Assembly (NCBI RefSeq): GCF_002214605.1
Contig: NZ_CP015193.1
Span: 1,158,978-1,222,977 of the forward strand
Source: Thermococcus chitonophagus
Lineage (GTDB): Archaea > Methanobacteriota_B > Thermococci > Thermococcales > Thermococcaceae
Reading direction: 5' to 3'
Length of the DNA: 64,000 nucleotides
In this document: piece after piece, positions 42,134 to 50,096 of the stretch
Layout: each line of letters starts with the position of its first letter
How positions within the stretch are numbered: position 1 is the stretch's first letter
Made by a program: the position numbers and the translations under genes
The notes under the pieces: model-generated
Database searches by the model: none
Told to the model about the DNA's origin: nothing
The model's input: the letters and a program-made list of their open reading frames with translations, nothing else

Positions 42134-42190
42134 TGTCCCCTCCCCGACCGCCCCCCGGTCACCTTTCGCGGGGGTGTGAGAGGGGAGGGG
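42134..42190 (-). ncRNA. Box H/ACA guide sRNA
   Basis: On the minus strand a 9-pair basal stem (42190-42182 with 42145-42137) is followed directly by ACA (42136-42134). Above it, an internal loop with 5' arm TCTCACA (42181-42175) and 3' arm GCGGTC (42151-42146) forms a pseudouridylation pocket. An upper stem (42174-42169 with 42157-42152) is capped by GA and TGA that can form an L7Ae-binding K-loop. The pocket-to-ACA distance is 15 bases, as required. The arms fit GACCG-UC-GUGAGA, a sequence like the conserved 23S rRNA segment near the peptidyl-transferase ring. The G+C content contrasts sharply with the AT-rich surroundings. Confidence 0.8.
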
Positions 42191-42222
42191 CATTGAAAGG
42201 TATCACAGGGGAACTTAAATCT

Positions 42223-42651
42223 TTAACCCAACAACCTCTCATGCTCCCTCCTTATGCATCTGTGAGCAACGGCAATTAGACCAGCTTCCTTGGCCCTTTT
42301 GAAAGCTTCCCTATTGTACGTGTTGAACTGGAACCACACTACTTTTGCCCCTTTCTTTATCGCCTGTTCCACATACTCCATTGTAAGCTCTGGCCTTATG
42401 AACAGGTCTACTATTTCAACTTTATCGGGGATATCAAGAACTGAAGGGTAGCATTTCCTACCTAAAACTTCCTCGTACTTCGGATTAACGGGATAAACCT
42501 CATAACCATGCTCGAGCAGGTACCTCATGACTTCATTGGCGTCCCTTTCAGGTTTTGGTGAGGCTCCGACAAGCGCTATCTTCTTGTACTTCGTAAGTAT
42601 CTCTCGGATGTCATCGTCGCTTAACCTGTCAACAGGCATTATCCTAACCAT
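42223..42651 (-). CDS. CoA-binding domain protein (YccU-like)
   Basis: A 142-residue Rossmann-fold protein of the CoA_binding_2 family. Seen: YKKIALVGASPKPERDANEVMRYLLEHGYEVYPVNPKYEEVLGRKCYPSVLDIP and VEIVDLFIRPELTMEYVEQAIKKGAKVVWFQ, plus a C-terminal conserved cysteine in VAHRCIRREH. Relatives bind CoA; the metabolic role is unknown. ATG 42651 sits directly against GGTGAT, so ATG 42639 may be the true start. It stands downstream of the 149-residue membrane protein gene. Confidence 0.88.
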   Translation of the reverse strand: MVRIMPVDRLSDDDIREILTKYKKIALVGASPKPERDANEVMRYLLEHGYEVYPVNPKYEEVLGRKCYPSVLDIPDKVEIVDLFIRPELTMEYVEQAIKKGAKVVWFQFNTYNREAFKRAKEAGLIAVAHRCIRREHERLLG

Positions 42652-42683
42652 GATATCACCATGAATTAGTTCGTTAAGAAAGT

Positions 42684-43133
42684 TTAAGAGGCTTTAACGT
42701 ATCCAACTAAAAGGTATTGCACTAGCTTAGAAAGATCCATCATGACGAGGAATATCAAGAGAAGAACGGCAGTAGCAGTCCAGAATGATGAACTCTTTAT
42801 GAAGCTTAATAGAGAATAGAGGAGAAAAGCCGTTATTAGGGCTAGAATTAAATGAAATGCTTCTTCGCTCTTTTTGCCTTGGATTAACTTCCATAACCCT
42901 TTCGCATCCTTGACCCAGTATACTTCTCCCACGTATCTGCAGTCTTCTGAGAGTATTACTTTGCCTTCGCACTTAATGAGGCAAAATTCCCTCCTAAACT
43001 CCATGAAAGGTTCAATCCTGAGTTCAATCTCATATTCCGAGTTCCCCAGGATAACGTAAGATCCCCTAACTATCTCTTTGCATGGCTCATTTATTGCCAG
43101 AACTTTTACCAGGTACTTCCCCCTAAATAGCAT
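42684..43133 (-). CDS. Hypothetical protein with two C-terminal membrane segments
   Basis: A 149-residue protein that I do not recognise. The N-terminal domain (about 1-90) is beta-rich and contains four cysteines (EPCKEI, FCLIKCEGKV, EDCRYVG). Two hydrophobic segments follow: FHLILALITAFLLYSLLSFI and FWTATAVLLLIFLVMMDL. ATG 43133 is chosen because GGGTGGC precedes it; a GTG start three codons earlier is possible. It overlaps the end of the primase-like gene by 11 bases, so the two are translationally coupled. Confidence 0.6.
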   Translation of the reverse strand: MLFRGKYLVKVLAINEPCKEIVRGSYVILGNSEYEIELRIEPFMEFRREFCLIKCEGKVILSEDCRYVGEVYWVKDAKGLWKLIQGKKSEEAFHLILALITAFLLYSLLSFIKSSSFWTATAVLLLIFLVMMDLSKLVQYLLVGYVKAS

Positions 43134-43830
43134 AAGAGCCACCCTTAACTGGAAATCCTGCTTGCAGGGTTCCTGGGATTGGAGTCAGTATTGACTTCTC
43201 GAGCTTGACTTCTACATTTTCATGGTTTAATCTTGGCAGGACTTCTTTATAGAACGCTCTCATCCACTCCCCATCTCTCCTTACTATGATGTGAAATCCT
43301 CCCTTGGTTTCGCTTATCCATCTAGCAGGAATTGAGTAATTATTTAATTGTTCAATTATATAGTCAACCAATTGCGTGTTTTTAGAGTCTACATCGATTA
43401 TGAAGTAGGGTTTCCTCCCAGGGGACTTTTGAAGGTTCGATAGGAACACTCTATTAAACTTCTTCAACTTACCAACGTTCTCTTGAAACGCAAGCAGGTT
43501 TATGAAATCCTGTAACGTCTTAACTACACCCTTCTTGATGTCCCTGGGGATCACATCAACGTACAGGGCCATTGCACTTACTGGAATGCACTCCTCAGTT
43601 CTTACGTCAATGTATGCACATTCCTGGGGAACTAACCTTAAAACAGCCCGGTAAAACCTTTTAAAATCAAACTCAGTCAAAACTTTATAGTCAAGCAACT
43701 CATAGTTTGAGCTCAGCCTCGAAAACCACTTCCTTCTGGTCATTAGGAACAACGTGTATACCTCTTCCTCCTTTAGCTCCACTAAAACTTTCTCGAAAAA
43801 TTTCTTCATTAGGCCGAGATCATATATCAT
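43123..43830 (-). CDS. Archaeo-eukaryotic-primase-like protein
   Basis: A 235-residue protein with motifs reminiscent of the AEP (primase-polymerase) superfamily: PYFIIDVDSKN (D146, D148) as motif I, TKGGFHIIV (G177-H180) as motif II, and TPIPGTLQAGFPVKGG (about 216-231), like the basic/proline segment after motif III. The third acidic residue is not obvious; the region reads VEVKLEKS. The N-terminal 130 residues are helical and unrecognised. If AEP, it is a short, possibly inactive, member distinct from replicative PriS. It starts at ATG 43830 and is co-transcribed with the membrane protein gene. Confidence 0.5.
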   Translation of the reverse strand: MIYDLGLMKKFFEKVLVELKEEEVYTLFLMTRRKWFSRLSSNYELLDYKVLTEFDFKRFYRAVLRLVPQECAYIDVRTEECIPVSAMALYVDVIPRDIKKGVVKTLQDFINLLAFQENVGKLKKFNRVFLSNLQKSPGRKPYFIIDVDSKNTQLVDYIIEQLNNYSIPARWISETKGGFHIIVRRDGEWMRAFYKEVLPRLNHENVEVKLEKSILTPIPGTLQAGFPVKGGSYAI

Positions 43831-43888
43831 GAAAAAACATTTAGAAAACTACTTTAAACGATTTCTCTAAGGCCATTGTGGTGAAAGT

Positions 43889-44959
43889 ATGAGAATTAGG
43901 TATAGACCCCAGGACCTAACAAAGCTCCCGAGGAGTGTTGAGTATAGGAGCGGGATAGTTTACATGATAAACCAACAGTTACTCCCAAGGGAATTCAAGG
44001 TTGAAGAGTTTAGAACAGTTGAAAGCGTTGCTGAGGCCATAAAAAACATGACCGTCAGGGGAGCTCCAGCAATAGGTGCAGCGGCAGCTTTCGGATTGGC
44101 TCTGTACGCAGAAACATCCAAAGCGAAGACAAAAGAAGAGTTTTTTGATGGGTTCTATAAGGCCTATGAAACGCTTAAGAATACGAGGCCCACAGCTGTT
44201 AACCTCTTCTGGGCTTTAAACAGAATTAAGAACCTCGTTGAGGAGCACAGGGAAGATTCCCTTGACGAAATAAGAAGGCTGATAGTTCAAGAGGCCCAGA
44301 AAATAGCGGATGAAGATGTTGAGGCAAACTTAAGGATGGGACACTATGGAGCTGAAGTTCTCCCAGAGGGCAACGTACTTACTCACTGCAATGCTGGAAG
44401 CTTGGCAACCGTCCATCTGGGAACTGTGGGGGCCGTAGTCAGGGTTATGCACAAGGATGGAACGCTAAAGCTACTGTGGCTCGATGAAACTAGACCAGTC
44501 CTTCAAGGTGCAAGGTTGAGTGCTTGGGAGTACAGCTATGACGGCTTAAATGTGAAGTTAATAGCTGACAATGCGGCAGCATTTGTAATGCAACAGGGCC
44601 TTGTCGATGCAATAATTGTTGGTGCTGATAGGATAGTTGCAAATGGGGACTTTGCAAACAAAATAGGAACGTATATGCTTGCTGTTCTTGCGAGGGAGCA
44701 TGGAATTCCGTTTTTCACAGTCGCTCCACTCTCTACCATTGATATGAACCTGAAAAGCGGTAAGGAGATACCCATCGAAGAGAGATCACCTGAGGAAGTG
44801 TTAACATGTGGCGGGTGCAGAATAGCCCCGGACGTTCCAGTTTACAATCCCGCATTTGATGTAACCCCCAATAAATATCTAACAGGGATAATTACCGACA
44901 GAGGGGTTGTATGGCCACCGTTTAAGAGAAACTTGAAGAAGTTGTTCTACTCTCTTTAA
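43889..44959 (+). CDS. mtnA: 5-methylthioribose-1-phosphate isomerase
   Basis: A 356-residue aldose-ketose isomerase of the eIF2B-alpha-like family, converting MTR-1-P to methylthioribulose-1-P in methionine salvage. Seen: MTVRGAPAIGAAAAFGLALY, the catalytic cysteine in VLTHCNAGSLATVHLGTVGAV (about 165-185), DETRPVLQGARLSAWE, AIIVGADRIVANGDFANKIGTYMLAVLA with the catalytic Asp, and TIDMNLKSGKEIPIEER. The related ribose-1,5-bisphosphate isomerase of Thermococcales lacks several of these, so mtnA is preferred. ATG 43889 follows GTGGTGAAA. Confidence 0.9.
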   Translation: MRIRYRPQDLTKLPRSVEYRSGIVYMINQQLLPREFKVEEFRTVESVAEAIKNMTVRGAPAIGAAAAFGLALYAETSKAKTKEEFFDGFYKAYETLKNTRPTAVNLFWALNRIKNLVEEHREDSLDEIRRLIVQEAQKIADEDVEANLRMGHYGAEVLPEGNVLTHCNAGSLATVHLGTVGAVVRVMHKDGTLKLLWLDETRPVLQGARLSAWEYSYDGLNVKLIADNAAAFVMQQGLVDAIIVGADRIVANGDFANKIGTYMLAVLAREHGIPFFTVAPLSTIDMNLKSGKEIPIEERSPEEVLTCGGCRIAPDVPVYNPAFDVTPNKYLTGIITDRGVVWPPFKRNLKKLFYSL

Positions 44960-45034
44960 CTTTGAAATTTTTCTAACAAATAAAGGCAATAATTTGGAAA
45001 AATTTTAAAATCTGTGTAGGATAATATTTCTCAG

Positions 45035-45760
45035 ATGATAGCTATGGAAACGTTCAAAGTTGTTCCAAGTGATGGTGCAGTTGTGTCAATAATTTACGAT
45101 ACATACTCTTCAGGGTGGCAATTGTTCTTCGGAACAATAGCTGAGCTACTTGAGCAGGGCAAATTTGTAGTCCTGTCAAACTACAATCAGCCCCTAAAGA
45201 CACTCTTCAAGCTAGCTTCTGCTGTCGGAATAGACATAGAGGAGGAACTCAAAAACGACAACATGGCAATAATAGACGTATTTGGATCTAAATATGAGAC
45301 TTATTTTGATATACCCAATGTTTATTACCTTCATGGTGTTGTAGACGTTGATACCATAAACCCTAAGATTCTGTTCGTATTTGAAAGACTCCAACCAAAA
45401 TTCAAGAAGAGAGGGTTAGTCCGGGCCATTTATGCCCTTGAAGGAGCAACCTTCATGTTTGGAGAAGAGGAAACCCTAAAGCTGATAAACGCGGATCTAG
45501 CTCATAAGTCAAAGTACCATCCCGACACGATTTTCATGTTCCTGATGAACAGCGACATTCTCTCCAGAAAGTTCATAGCATGGGTTTCCGGGATTAGTGA
45601 TTATGTAATAGTGACCAAGTCAAAACTCGAGCCAGACGGAATTATTGAGAGGCTTTATGTAGTAAGAAGCCCAGATGAAGGATTTAGGCCATTGGCCTTT
45701 AAGCTACACGTTGCAGATGAGCTTACCAAGGAGAGAATTAAGATAGAGAAGCTCTTCTGA
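45035..45760 (+). CDS. DUF257-like / degenerate RecA-like protein, third copy
   Basis: A 241-residue protein whose layout recalls the two tandem genes at 17-18 kb: a short first strand (VVSIIYDTYSSGWQLFFGTIAELL), KFVVLSNYNQPLKTLFKLASAVGID, and strands PKILFVFERLQ and ISDYVIVTKSKLE. No Walker A motif is present. Similarity is by eye and moderate. ATG 45035 or 45044 may be the start. An AT-rich promoter lies before it (AAAATTTTAAAATC, about 44998-45010). It is a single gene between mtnA and the MFS transporter. Confidence 0.55.
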   Translation: MIAMETFKVVPSDGAVVSIIYDTYSSGWQLFFGTIAELLEQGKFVVLSNYNQPLKTLFKLASAVGIDIEEELKNDNMAIIDVFGSKYETYFDIPNVYYLHGVVDVDTINPKILFVFERLQPKFKKRGLVRAIYALEGATFMFGEEETLKLINADLAHKSKYHPDTIFMFLMNSDILSRKFIAWVSGISDYVIVTKSKLEPDGIIERLYVVRSPDEGFRPLAFKLHVADELTKERIKIEKLF

Positions 45761-45833
45761 CTCATAAATTGGTTCAGAATATAAACCCTTTTCGAATTCT
45801 TTATAAACTCACGATGACCCTCGCCTATCCTCG

Positions 45834-47141
45834 ATGAAGGGTATGAAAAGTAAGAGAAGTAGAAATATCGTGATGCTGAAATCAAGGGAGAAAGCTACAA
45901 GAAAGATCAAGCATGGTAGGTGGTTCTATTCTTTCATTCCGTTCAAAGTGTTCACAGGAGGCATGTCCCAGCTGATCCCAATCTTAGCTATCCAAGAAGG
46001 GGGAACTCCAGTTGATCTCGGATATTTGGGAAGCGCCGGTAGCCTTGCTTCAATGATAGGAGGAGTATTTTGGGGCAGAATAAGCGATAAAGTGGGAAGA
46101 AGGAAGATATTCCTAATCTCAGGATTCATCGGTAGCTCTATATTGGGTATAGCACTTGCCTTTATGACCTCAATAAAGGGCCTAATACTGCTTACCTTCC
46201 TTTACACATTCTTCGTTGCGGCAACTATTCCAATCCCAGTCTCTCTAATCTCAAGGGAGTTCAACAAGCCCAAGATTGGGGAAGCCACAGGAAAGTTTAA
46301 TGAAATAGGAGGATGGGGTTGGGTTGCAGGGCTGCTGCTGGGTCTAATACTTATAGCCACGATCCCTATAAGATCTATTCCAATAGTCCTGGGCCTAATT
46401 GGGATGTTCTCAGTGATAATTGCCGCAAAGAACATTAGGGAAGGCCCGATATACATCAGAAGAGTGTCTCCCTCAACCTTCTTCTACCTCCCGCGCAGGA
46501 TTTCCATCCCCAGGATCTCAACGCTAAGGGGAGATTTAATGCCCCTCTTCCTATCTTCAACCCTGCTCTGGGCCGGTTCAATGCTCCTCTTAACACAGTT
46601 CCCAATGCTGGCCAAGGAGAAAGGATTCGATGGAAAGTTCCTCTACGTTTTAGGTCTGGCGAGCTCGACAATTTCTGCGACGACGTACTTAAAGGTTGGC
46701 AGATCCCTTAGGAAGGATGGAACTTACGACTTCATCTTGGGCCAGGGCGTGAGGTTGCTGGGGCTCTTAGTCCTAATACTCTCCCTAGCACTCACAGGAT
46801 ACGCCTTCCTTGGGGTGGCAGTACTCGGATACATGCTCCTCGGCTACAGCTGGTCCCTGATTAGTGTTTCATCCGCAACGATAATATCAAACAGAAGTCC
46901 AGAAAAGAACAGGGGAAGAATAGCGGGAGCATACAACTTTGTCTCCTCGGGAGGAGCTATAGCCGGAAACATTGTAAGCGGATACCTGGCTAGTACAATT
47001 GGCATTCCTGGAGACTTTACTGCTGGAGTTGCATTGGCGGGACTCTCACTTCTTCCAATGATAAAAATGATAAAAGCGGAGGGTCACCCTCTGAACTTCG
47101 GCCTCTTGCTGAGGAGCAGGGGCAGGGGCCTTGGTTTGTAA
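45834..47141 (+). CDS. Major facilitator superfamily transporter
   Basis: A 435-residue MFS transporter with about twelve membrane segments after a basic N-terminus of about 35 residues. The loop 2-3 signature is [17 protein letters not shown] and the corresponding second-half loop is [30 protein letters not shown] stands before segment 11. Sequence resembles drug- or sugar-efflux MFS members, with no clear substrate. The start may be at 45834 or a later Met (M5 or M14). The C-terminal 58 bases overlap the convergent thrS gene, an unusually long overlap. Confidence 0.82.
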   Translation: MKGMKSKRSRNIVMLKSREKATRKIKHGRWFYSFIPFKVFTGGMSQLIPILAIQEGGTPVDLGYLGSAGSLASMIGGVFWGRISDKVGRRKIFLISGFIGSSILGIALAFMTSIKGLILLTFLYTFFVAATIPIPVSLISREFNKPKIGEATGKFNEIGGWGWVAGLLLGLILIATIPIRSIPIVLGLIGMFSVIIAAKNIREGPIYIRRVSPSTFFYLPRRISIPRISTLRGDLMPLFLSSTLLWAGSMLLLTQFPMLAKEKGFDGKFLYVLGLASSTISATTYLKVGRSLRKDGTYDFILGQGVRLLGLLVLILSLALTGYAFLGVAVLGYMLLGYSWSLISVSSATIISNRSPEKNRGRIAGAYNFVSSGGAIAGNIVSGYLASTIGIPGDFTAGVALAGLSLLPMIKMIKAEGHPLNFGLLLRSRGRGLGL

Positions 47142-48961
47142 GGGAAGCCCTCGACCTTCGACCTTATCTCCTTGATTAGCTCCTCTATTCTAGTCTCGTA
47201 CTGCTTTCCATCTTCCCTTCTCCTTACGGTTATCGTTCCAGTCTCCTTTTCTTTTGCTCCAACTACGACTATGTAGGGAATCCACTCCTTCTCTGCCCTC
47301 CTGATCTTCTTGCTGAGTCTCTCATCTTCATCATCAACATCAACCCTTACTTTTGCTCCTTCAAGCTTGCCCGCAATGTACAGTGCATAGTCGAGGTACT
47401 CCTGACTCACTGGAATTACCCTGACCTGTATTGGGCTGAGCCAGAGCGGGAACATCGGCTTCTTTCCTTCCTGCATGAGCTTTGCCTGCTTTTCCAGTAT
47501 TGCGTACATTACTCTTTCAATGGCACCACTTGGGGAGCAGTGGAGGATTAATGGGTACTTCTCCTCACCATTCTCGTCGTAGTATGTGATTCCAAACCTC
47601 TCCGCATTCTCAACGTCAATCTGCACAGTGCTCAAAGCTGCGGCCTTGTCTAGGTTGTCAACGAAGTTGAACTCGAACTTGAGTATGAAGTAGAAGAACC
47701 TCTGCCTCCACATCTCTATTAGAACAGGCTTTCCGATGAGCTTGACAAGCTCAATTATGAAGTCCTTGTGCTCCTTCCAGAAGTCCTCCGTAAACCTTAT
47801 CGCTACTTCATAATCCTCAGGGTTAAGGCCAACTCCCTTGAGAACTTCCATGCTGAGCTTGAACTGCTTCTTGAACTCGTCCTTGGCCTGCTCTATGTCT
47901 TTGGCCAGTGTGTGCATGTCCGGCATTGTAAATGCCCTAAGCCTCCTTAGCCCAGAAAGCTCGCCCCTCTTCTCCCTCCTGAATGAATAGCGAGTAAGCT
48001 CGTACATTCTAAGCGGGAGGTTGCGGTAGCTTATTATTGCGTCCTTCTTTATCATGAACTGGCCAAAGCATGCAGCAAATCTGAGGAAGTACTTTTTATC
48101 TCCGCTGAGAACTATGTACTGCCTCGCCGGGAACCTGTTTAGGTACTTCTCAAGTGCTGGATGCTCGAAGTCATACATAATGGGAGTCTCGACTTCCATG
48201 GCCCCGTACTCTATCACCTTCTCGGTAACGTACTGCTCGAGTAGCGATTTAATCAGCCTACCCTTTGGATAGTAGCGCAAATTTCCAGGATCACTTCCAG
48301 GCTCATAATCAACGAGCTCGTGCTCGAGCATCAACTTAACGTGAGGAGGCTCCCTATCCGCAATTCTGTTCTTCGCTATCTCATAGTTTACGAACTTTCT
48401 CAAGTTCTCATAGCCAGTAAAGTCGAACTTATCGACCTCAATAAGCTCACCTTCTGGAGTTAAGATGTACCAGTAGCTCACTAACTCGGTTTCTTCCTTC
48501 TTCAAAGCCTCTGGAACTTCCTCTTCTTTTGCGGCCTCTGGAACTATGGTCCTGCTGAGCTCAGCCAGTGGGTGGCCCTTACAGCTTATCTTAAATGCCT
48601 TGTAGTAGCCAAATGGTGCCCTCCCGACGTTATAGCCTTTCTCTTTGAGCTTCTCTTCAATCTTCTTAAGGACTTCTAGAGCCACAGAAGGCTTTGCAAG
48701 TTCGCTACTCAGGTGGGCGAAGGGATAAACAAATAGGTTCTCAGCCTTTACCTGCTTTGCGACGTTTACAATTTCCTCAACCGCCTTCTCCACAACTTCT
48801 TCTGGATTTTTCTCGTCCACTTTCTCAACACTTATGAAGGCAACGAGAACTTCATCCATTCGACCCTTTTTCATTTCATCAGGAATGGGCTCAGGGTTCT
48901 TCAGGGCCTTATCCTTGACTTCATACTCTATGTAGTCGCTGTGTATGAGGAGAACCCTCAC
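47084..48961 (-). CDS. thrS: Threonyl-tRNA synthetase, archaeal type
   Basis: A 625-residue ThrRS, the same length as the P. abyssi enzyme as I remember it. The archaeal editing domain (about 1-145) resembles D-aminoacyl-tRNA deacylase: [20 protein letters not shown] and [14 protein letters not shown], with [23 protein letters not shown]. The class II catalytic core has motif 2 [25 protein letters not shown], a zinc Cys in [11 protein letters not shown], and motif 3 [19 protein letters not shown]. The anticodon-binding domain is C-terminal (about 515-615). The start is GTG 48961 behind GGGGGTGAT. Confidence 0.94.
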   Translation of the reverse strand: MRVLLIHSDYIEYEVKDKALKNPEPIPDEMKKGRMDEVLVAFISVEKVDEKNPEEVVEKAVEEIVNVAKQVKAENLFVYPFAHLSSELAKPSVALEVLKKIEEKLKEKGYNVGRAPFGYYKAFKISCKGHPLAELSRTIVPEAAKEEEVPEALKKEETELVSYWYILTPEGELIEVDKFDFTGYENLRKFVNYEIAKNRIADREPPHVKLMLEHELVDYEPGSDPGNLRYYPKGRLIKSLLEQYVTEKVIEYGAMEVETPIMYDFEHPALEKYLNRFPARQYIVLSGDKKYFLRFAACFGQFMIKKDAIISYRNLPLRMYELTRYSFRREKRGELSGLRRLRAFTMPDMHTLAKDIEQAKDEFKKQFKLSMEVLKGVGLNPEDYEVAIRFTEDFWKEHKDFIIELVKLIGKPVLIEMWRQRFFYFILKFEFNFVDNLDKAAALSTVQIDVENAERFGITYYDENGEEKYPLILHCSPSGAIERVMYAILEKQAKLMQEGKKPMFPLWLSPIQVRVIPVSQEYLDYALYIAGKLEGAKVRVDVDDEDERLSKKIRRAEKEWIPYIVVVGAKEKETGTITVRRREDGKQYETRIEELIKEIRSKVEGFPYKPRPLPLLLSKRPKFRG

Positions 48962-49080
48962 GCTATCACCCCCAAGGACTTGTAAACTTCTTCTTTATAA
49001 GGTCTTTTATAGGGATAAGGTTTTTAAATAATCTCCTGTAAGAGCTCTTAGCTTTCATCCCGAATTCTGGAGGTGAGAAA

Positions 49081-49593
49081 ATGAAGGCGCCAATCTGTGA
49101 GGTTTGTCTCAAAACAGACGATATTCTTTGTCCCGCTGATGAAAAGAAGCTAGAACAGGGCATTATAACCGAGCTTGACGTTAAAATATCACGCATGCTT
49201 TACAAGTTGCTTGGAGATGCCGATGTAGAGTTCAAGAAGGCAGTTGAGGCAGGAGATCTAATAGTCCTAATAGTTGGAGAAGGGGACGTTCCACTTGTTA
49301 TTGGAAAAGGTGGCAAGAATATAAAGTTCCTCATGAGAGAATTAGGCAAGAGAGTTAGAGTAATCGAAGGTAGAGACATAAAGGGAACCGATGACGTTAA
49401 GAAGCTCGCAATGGATCTTCTATATCCAGCAGGAGTATTTGGTGTAAATATCGTTTACAAGCCTGGAGGGGAGCAGTACTACAAAGTTTTGGTATTTAGC
49501 AGAGACAGAAACAAGCTCCCGGAGAAAGCTGAAATATTAGAAAGCATTTTAAGCCAGATTACAGGCGTAGAAACAAGGATCTCCTTTATTTAA
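49081..49593 (+). CDS. NusA-like KH-domain protein with N-terminal cysteine cluster
   Basis: A 170-residue RNA-binding protein resembling archaeal NusA-family factors. Cysteines C6, C9 and C17 (ICEVCLKTDDILCPADEKK) suggest a small metal site. A KH domain holds VIGKGGKNIKFLMREL (about 81-96), and a second KH-like unit is degenerate (KALAMDLLYPAGVFGVNIVYKPGGE-type region). Transcription or ribosome-assembly roles are proposed for the family. GGAGGTGAG precedes the ATG; TATA GTTTTTAAATAA is at about 49018-49030. It is divergent from thrS and 19 bases upstream of the next gene. Confidence 0.8.
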   Translation: MKAPICEVCLKTDDILCPADEKKLEQGIITELDVKISRMLYKLLGDADVEFKKAVEAGDLIVLIVGEGDVPLVIGKGGKNIKFLMRELGKRVRVIEGRDIKGTDDVKKLAMDLLYPAGVFGVNIVYKPGGEQYYKVLVFSRDRNKLPEKAEILESILSQITGVETRISFI

Positions 49594-49612
49594 ATTATAA
49601 TTTTTGAGAACA

Positions 49613-50011
49613 ATGAGGATAATTATTAAACCTGACAAAGGGTTTGGTAAGATCGTTCTTGAAATTGATGAAGATTTAGCTTCAAGAATAACTGAGATTA
49701 GCAGGAAGTTTAACATCTCCGTCGAAGATGTTATAGTCAGGGCATTATCTGGGAATTTTAGGCAACCAAGGAGGAATTTAGGGAATCTGGAAAAGGAAGT
49801 CAAGGAACTCGAGAAAAAAGTATGGGAACTTGAAAAGGAATATGCACCACTCAGATTTAAGGCCTACGGGGTTTCTGAGGATAATAAGCTCCTCGCGATT
49901 GAACTCATCGGACTAATGGCCGAAAATGCCCAGCTAAGAAGGTTCTTAAGGATGAAGATAGAGAGAAATGAAGAGTTAAGGAATATCGTTAGGTACTACT
50001 TAAGCGGATGA
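49613..50011 (+). CDS. Hypothetical protein with RHH-like start and coiled coil
   Basis: A 132-residue protein. The opening MRIIIKPDKGFGKIVLEIDEDLASRITEI... resembles a strand followed by a ribbon-helix-helix-like unit (ISVEDVIVRAL). It is followed by a coiled coil (NLGNLEKEVKELEKKVWELEKEY, about 57-79) and a helical C-terminus. DNA binding is possible but unproven. ATG 49613 is preferred. The stop codon overlaps the terminal stem and box C of a box C/D sRNA. Confidence 0.6.
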   Translation: MRIIIKPDKGFGKIVLEIDEDLASRITEISRKFNISVEDVIVRALSGNFRQPRRNLGNLEKEVKELEKKVWELEKEYAPLRFKAYGVSEDNKLLAIELIGLMAENAQLRRFLRMKIERNEELRNIVRYYLSG

Positions 50012-50059
50012 TGAGTATTGAGTGCCGAGGGATGATGAGCCCTATGAGCGCTGACGCTT
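50002..50059 (+). ncRNA. Box C/D guide sRNA
   Basis: A perfect 5-pair terminal stem AAGCG (50002-50006) / CGCTT (50055-50059) encloses box C ATGATGA (50008-50014), a 10-base guide, D' CCGA (50025-50028), a 3-base spacer, C' ATGATGA (50032-50038), a 12-base guide GCCCTATGAGCG and D CTGA (50051-50054). Spacings are normal. The predicted target of the D guide is CGCTCATAGGGC with methylation at the fifth base; I cannot place it. It overlaps the stop region of the coiled-coil gene and precedes the mannosidase gene. Confidence 0.78.
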
Positions 50060-50096
50060 TAAAGGGATTTCATAAAATATATGTCCGTGATGCATT

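Noticed and set aside
45780..45860. Box C/D RNA near CGATGACC ... CGATGAAGGG before the MFS gene
   Set aside because: No D boxes at useful spacing and no terminal stem.
48870..48910. Reverse-strand CTGA and TGATGA near the ThrRS N-terminus
   Set aside because: The order is D before C, and it lies inside conserved coding sequence.
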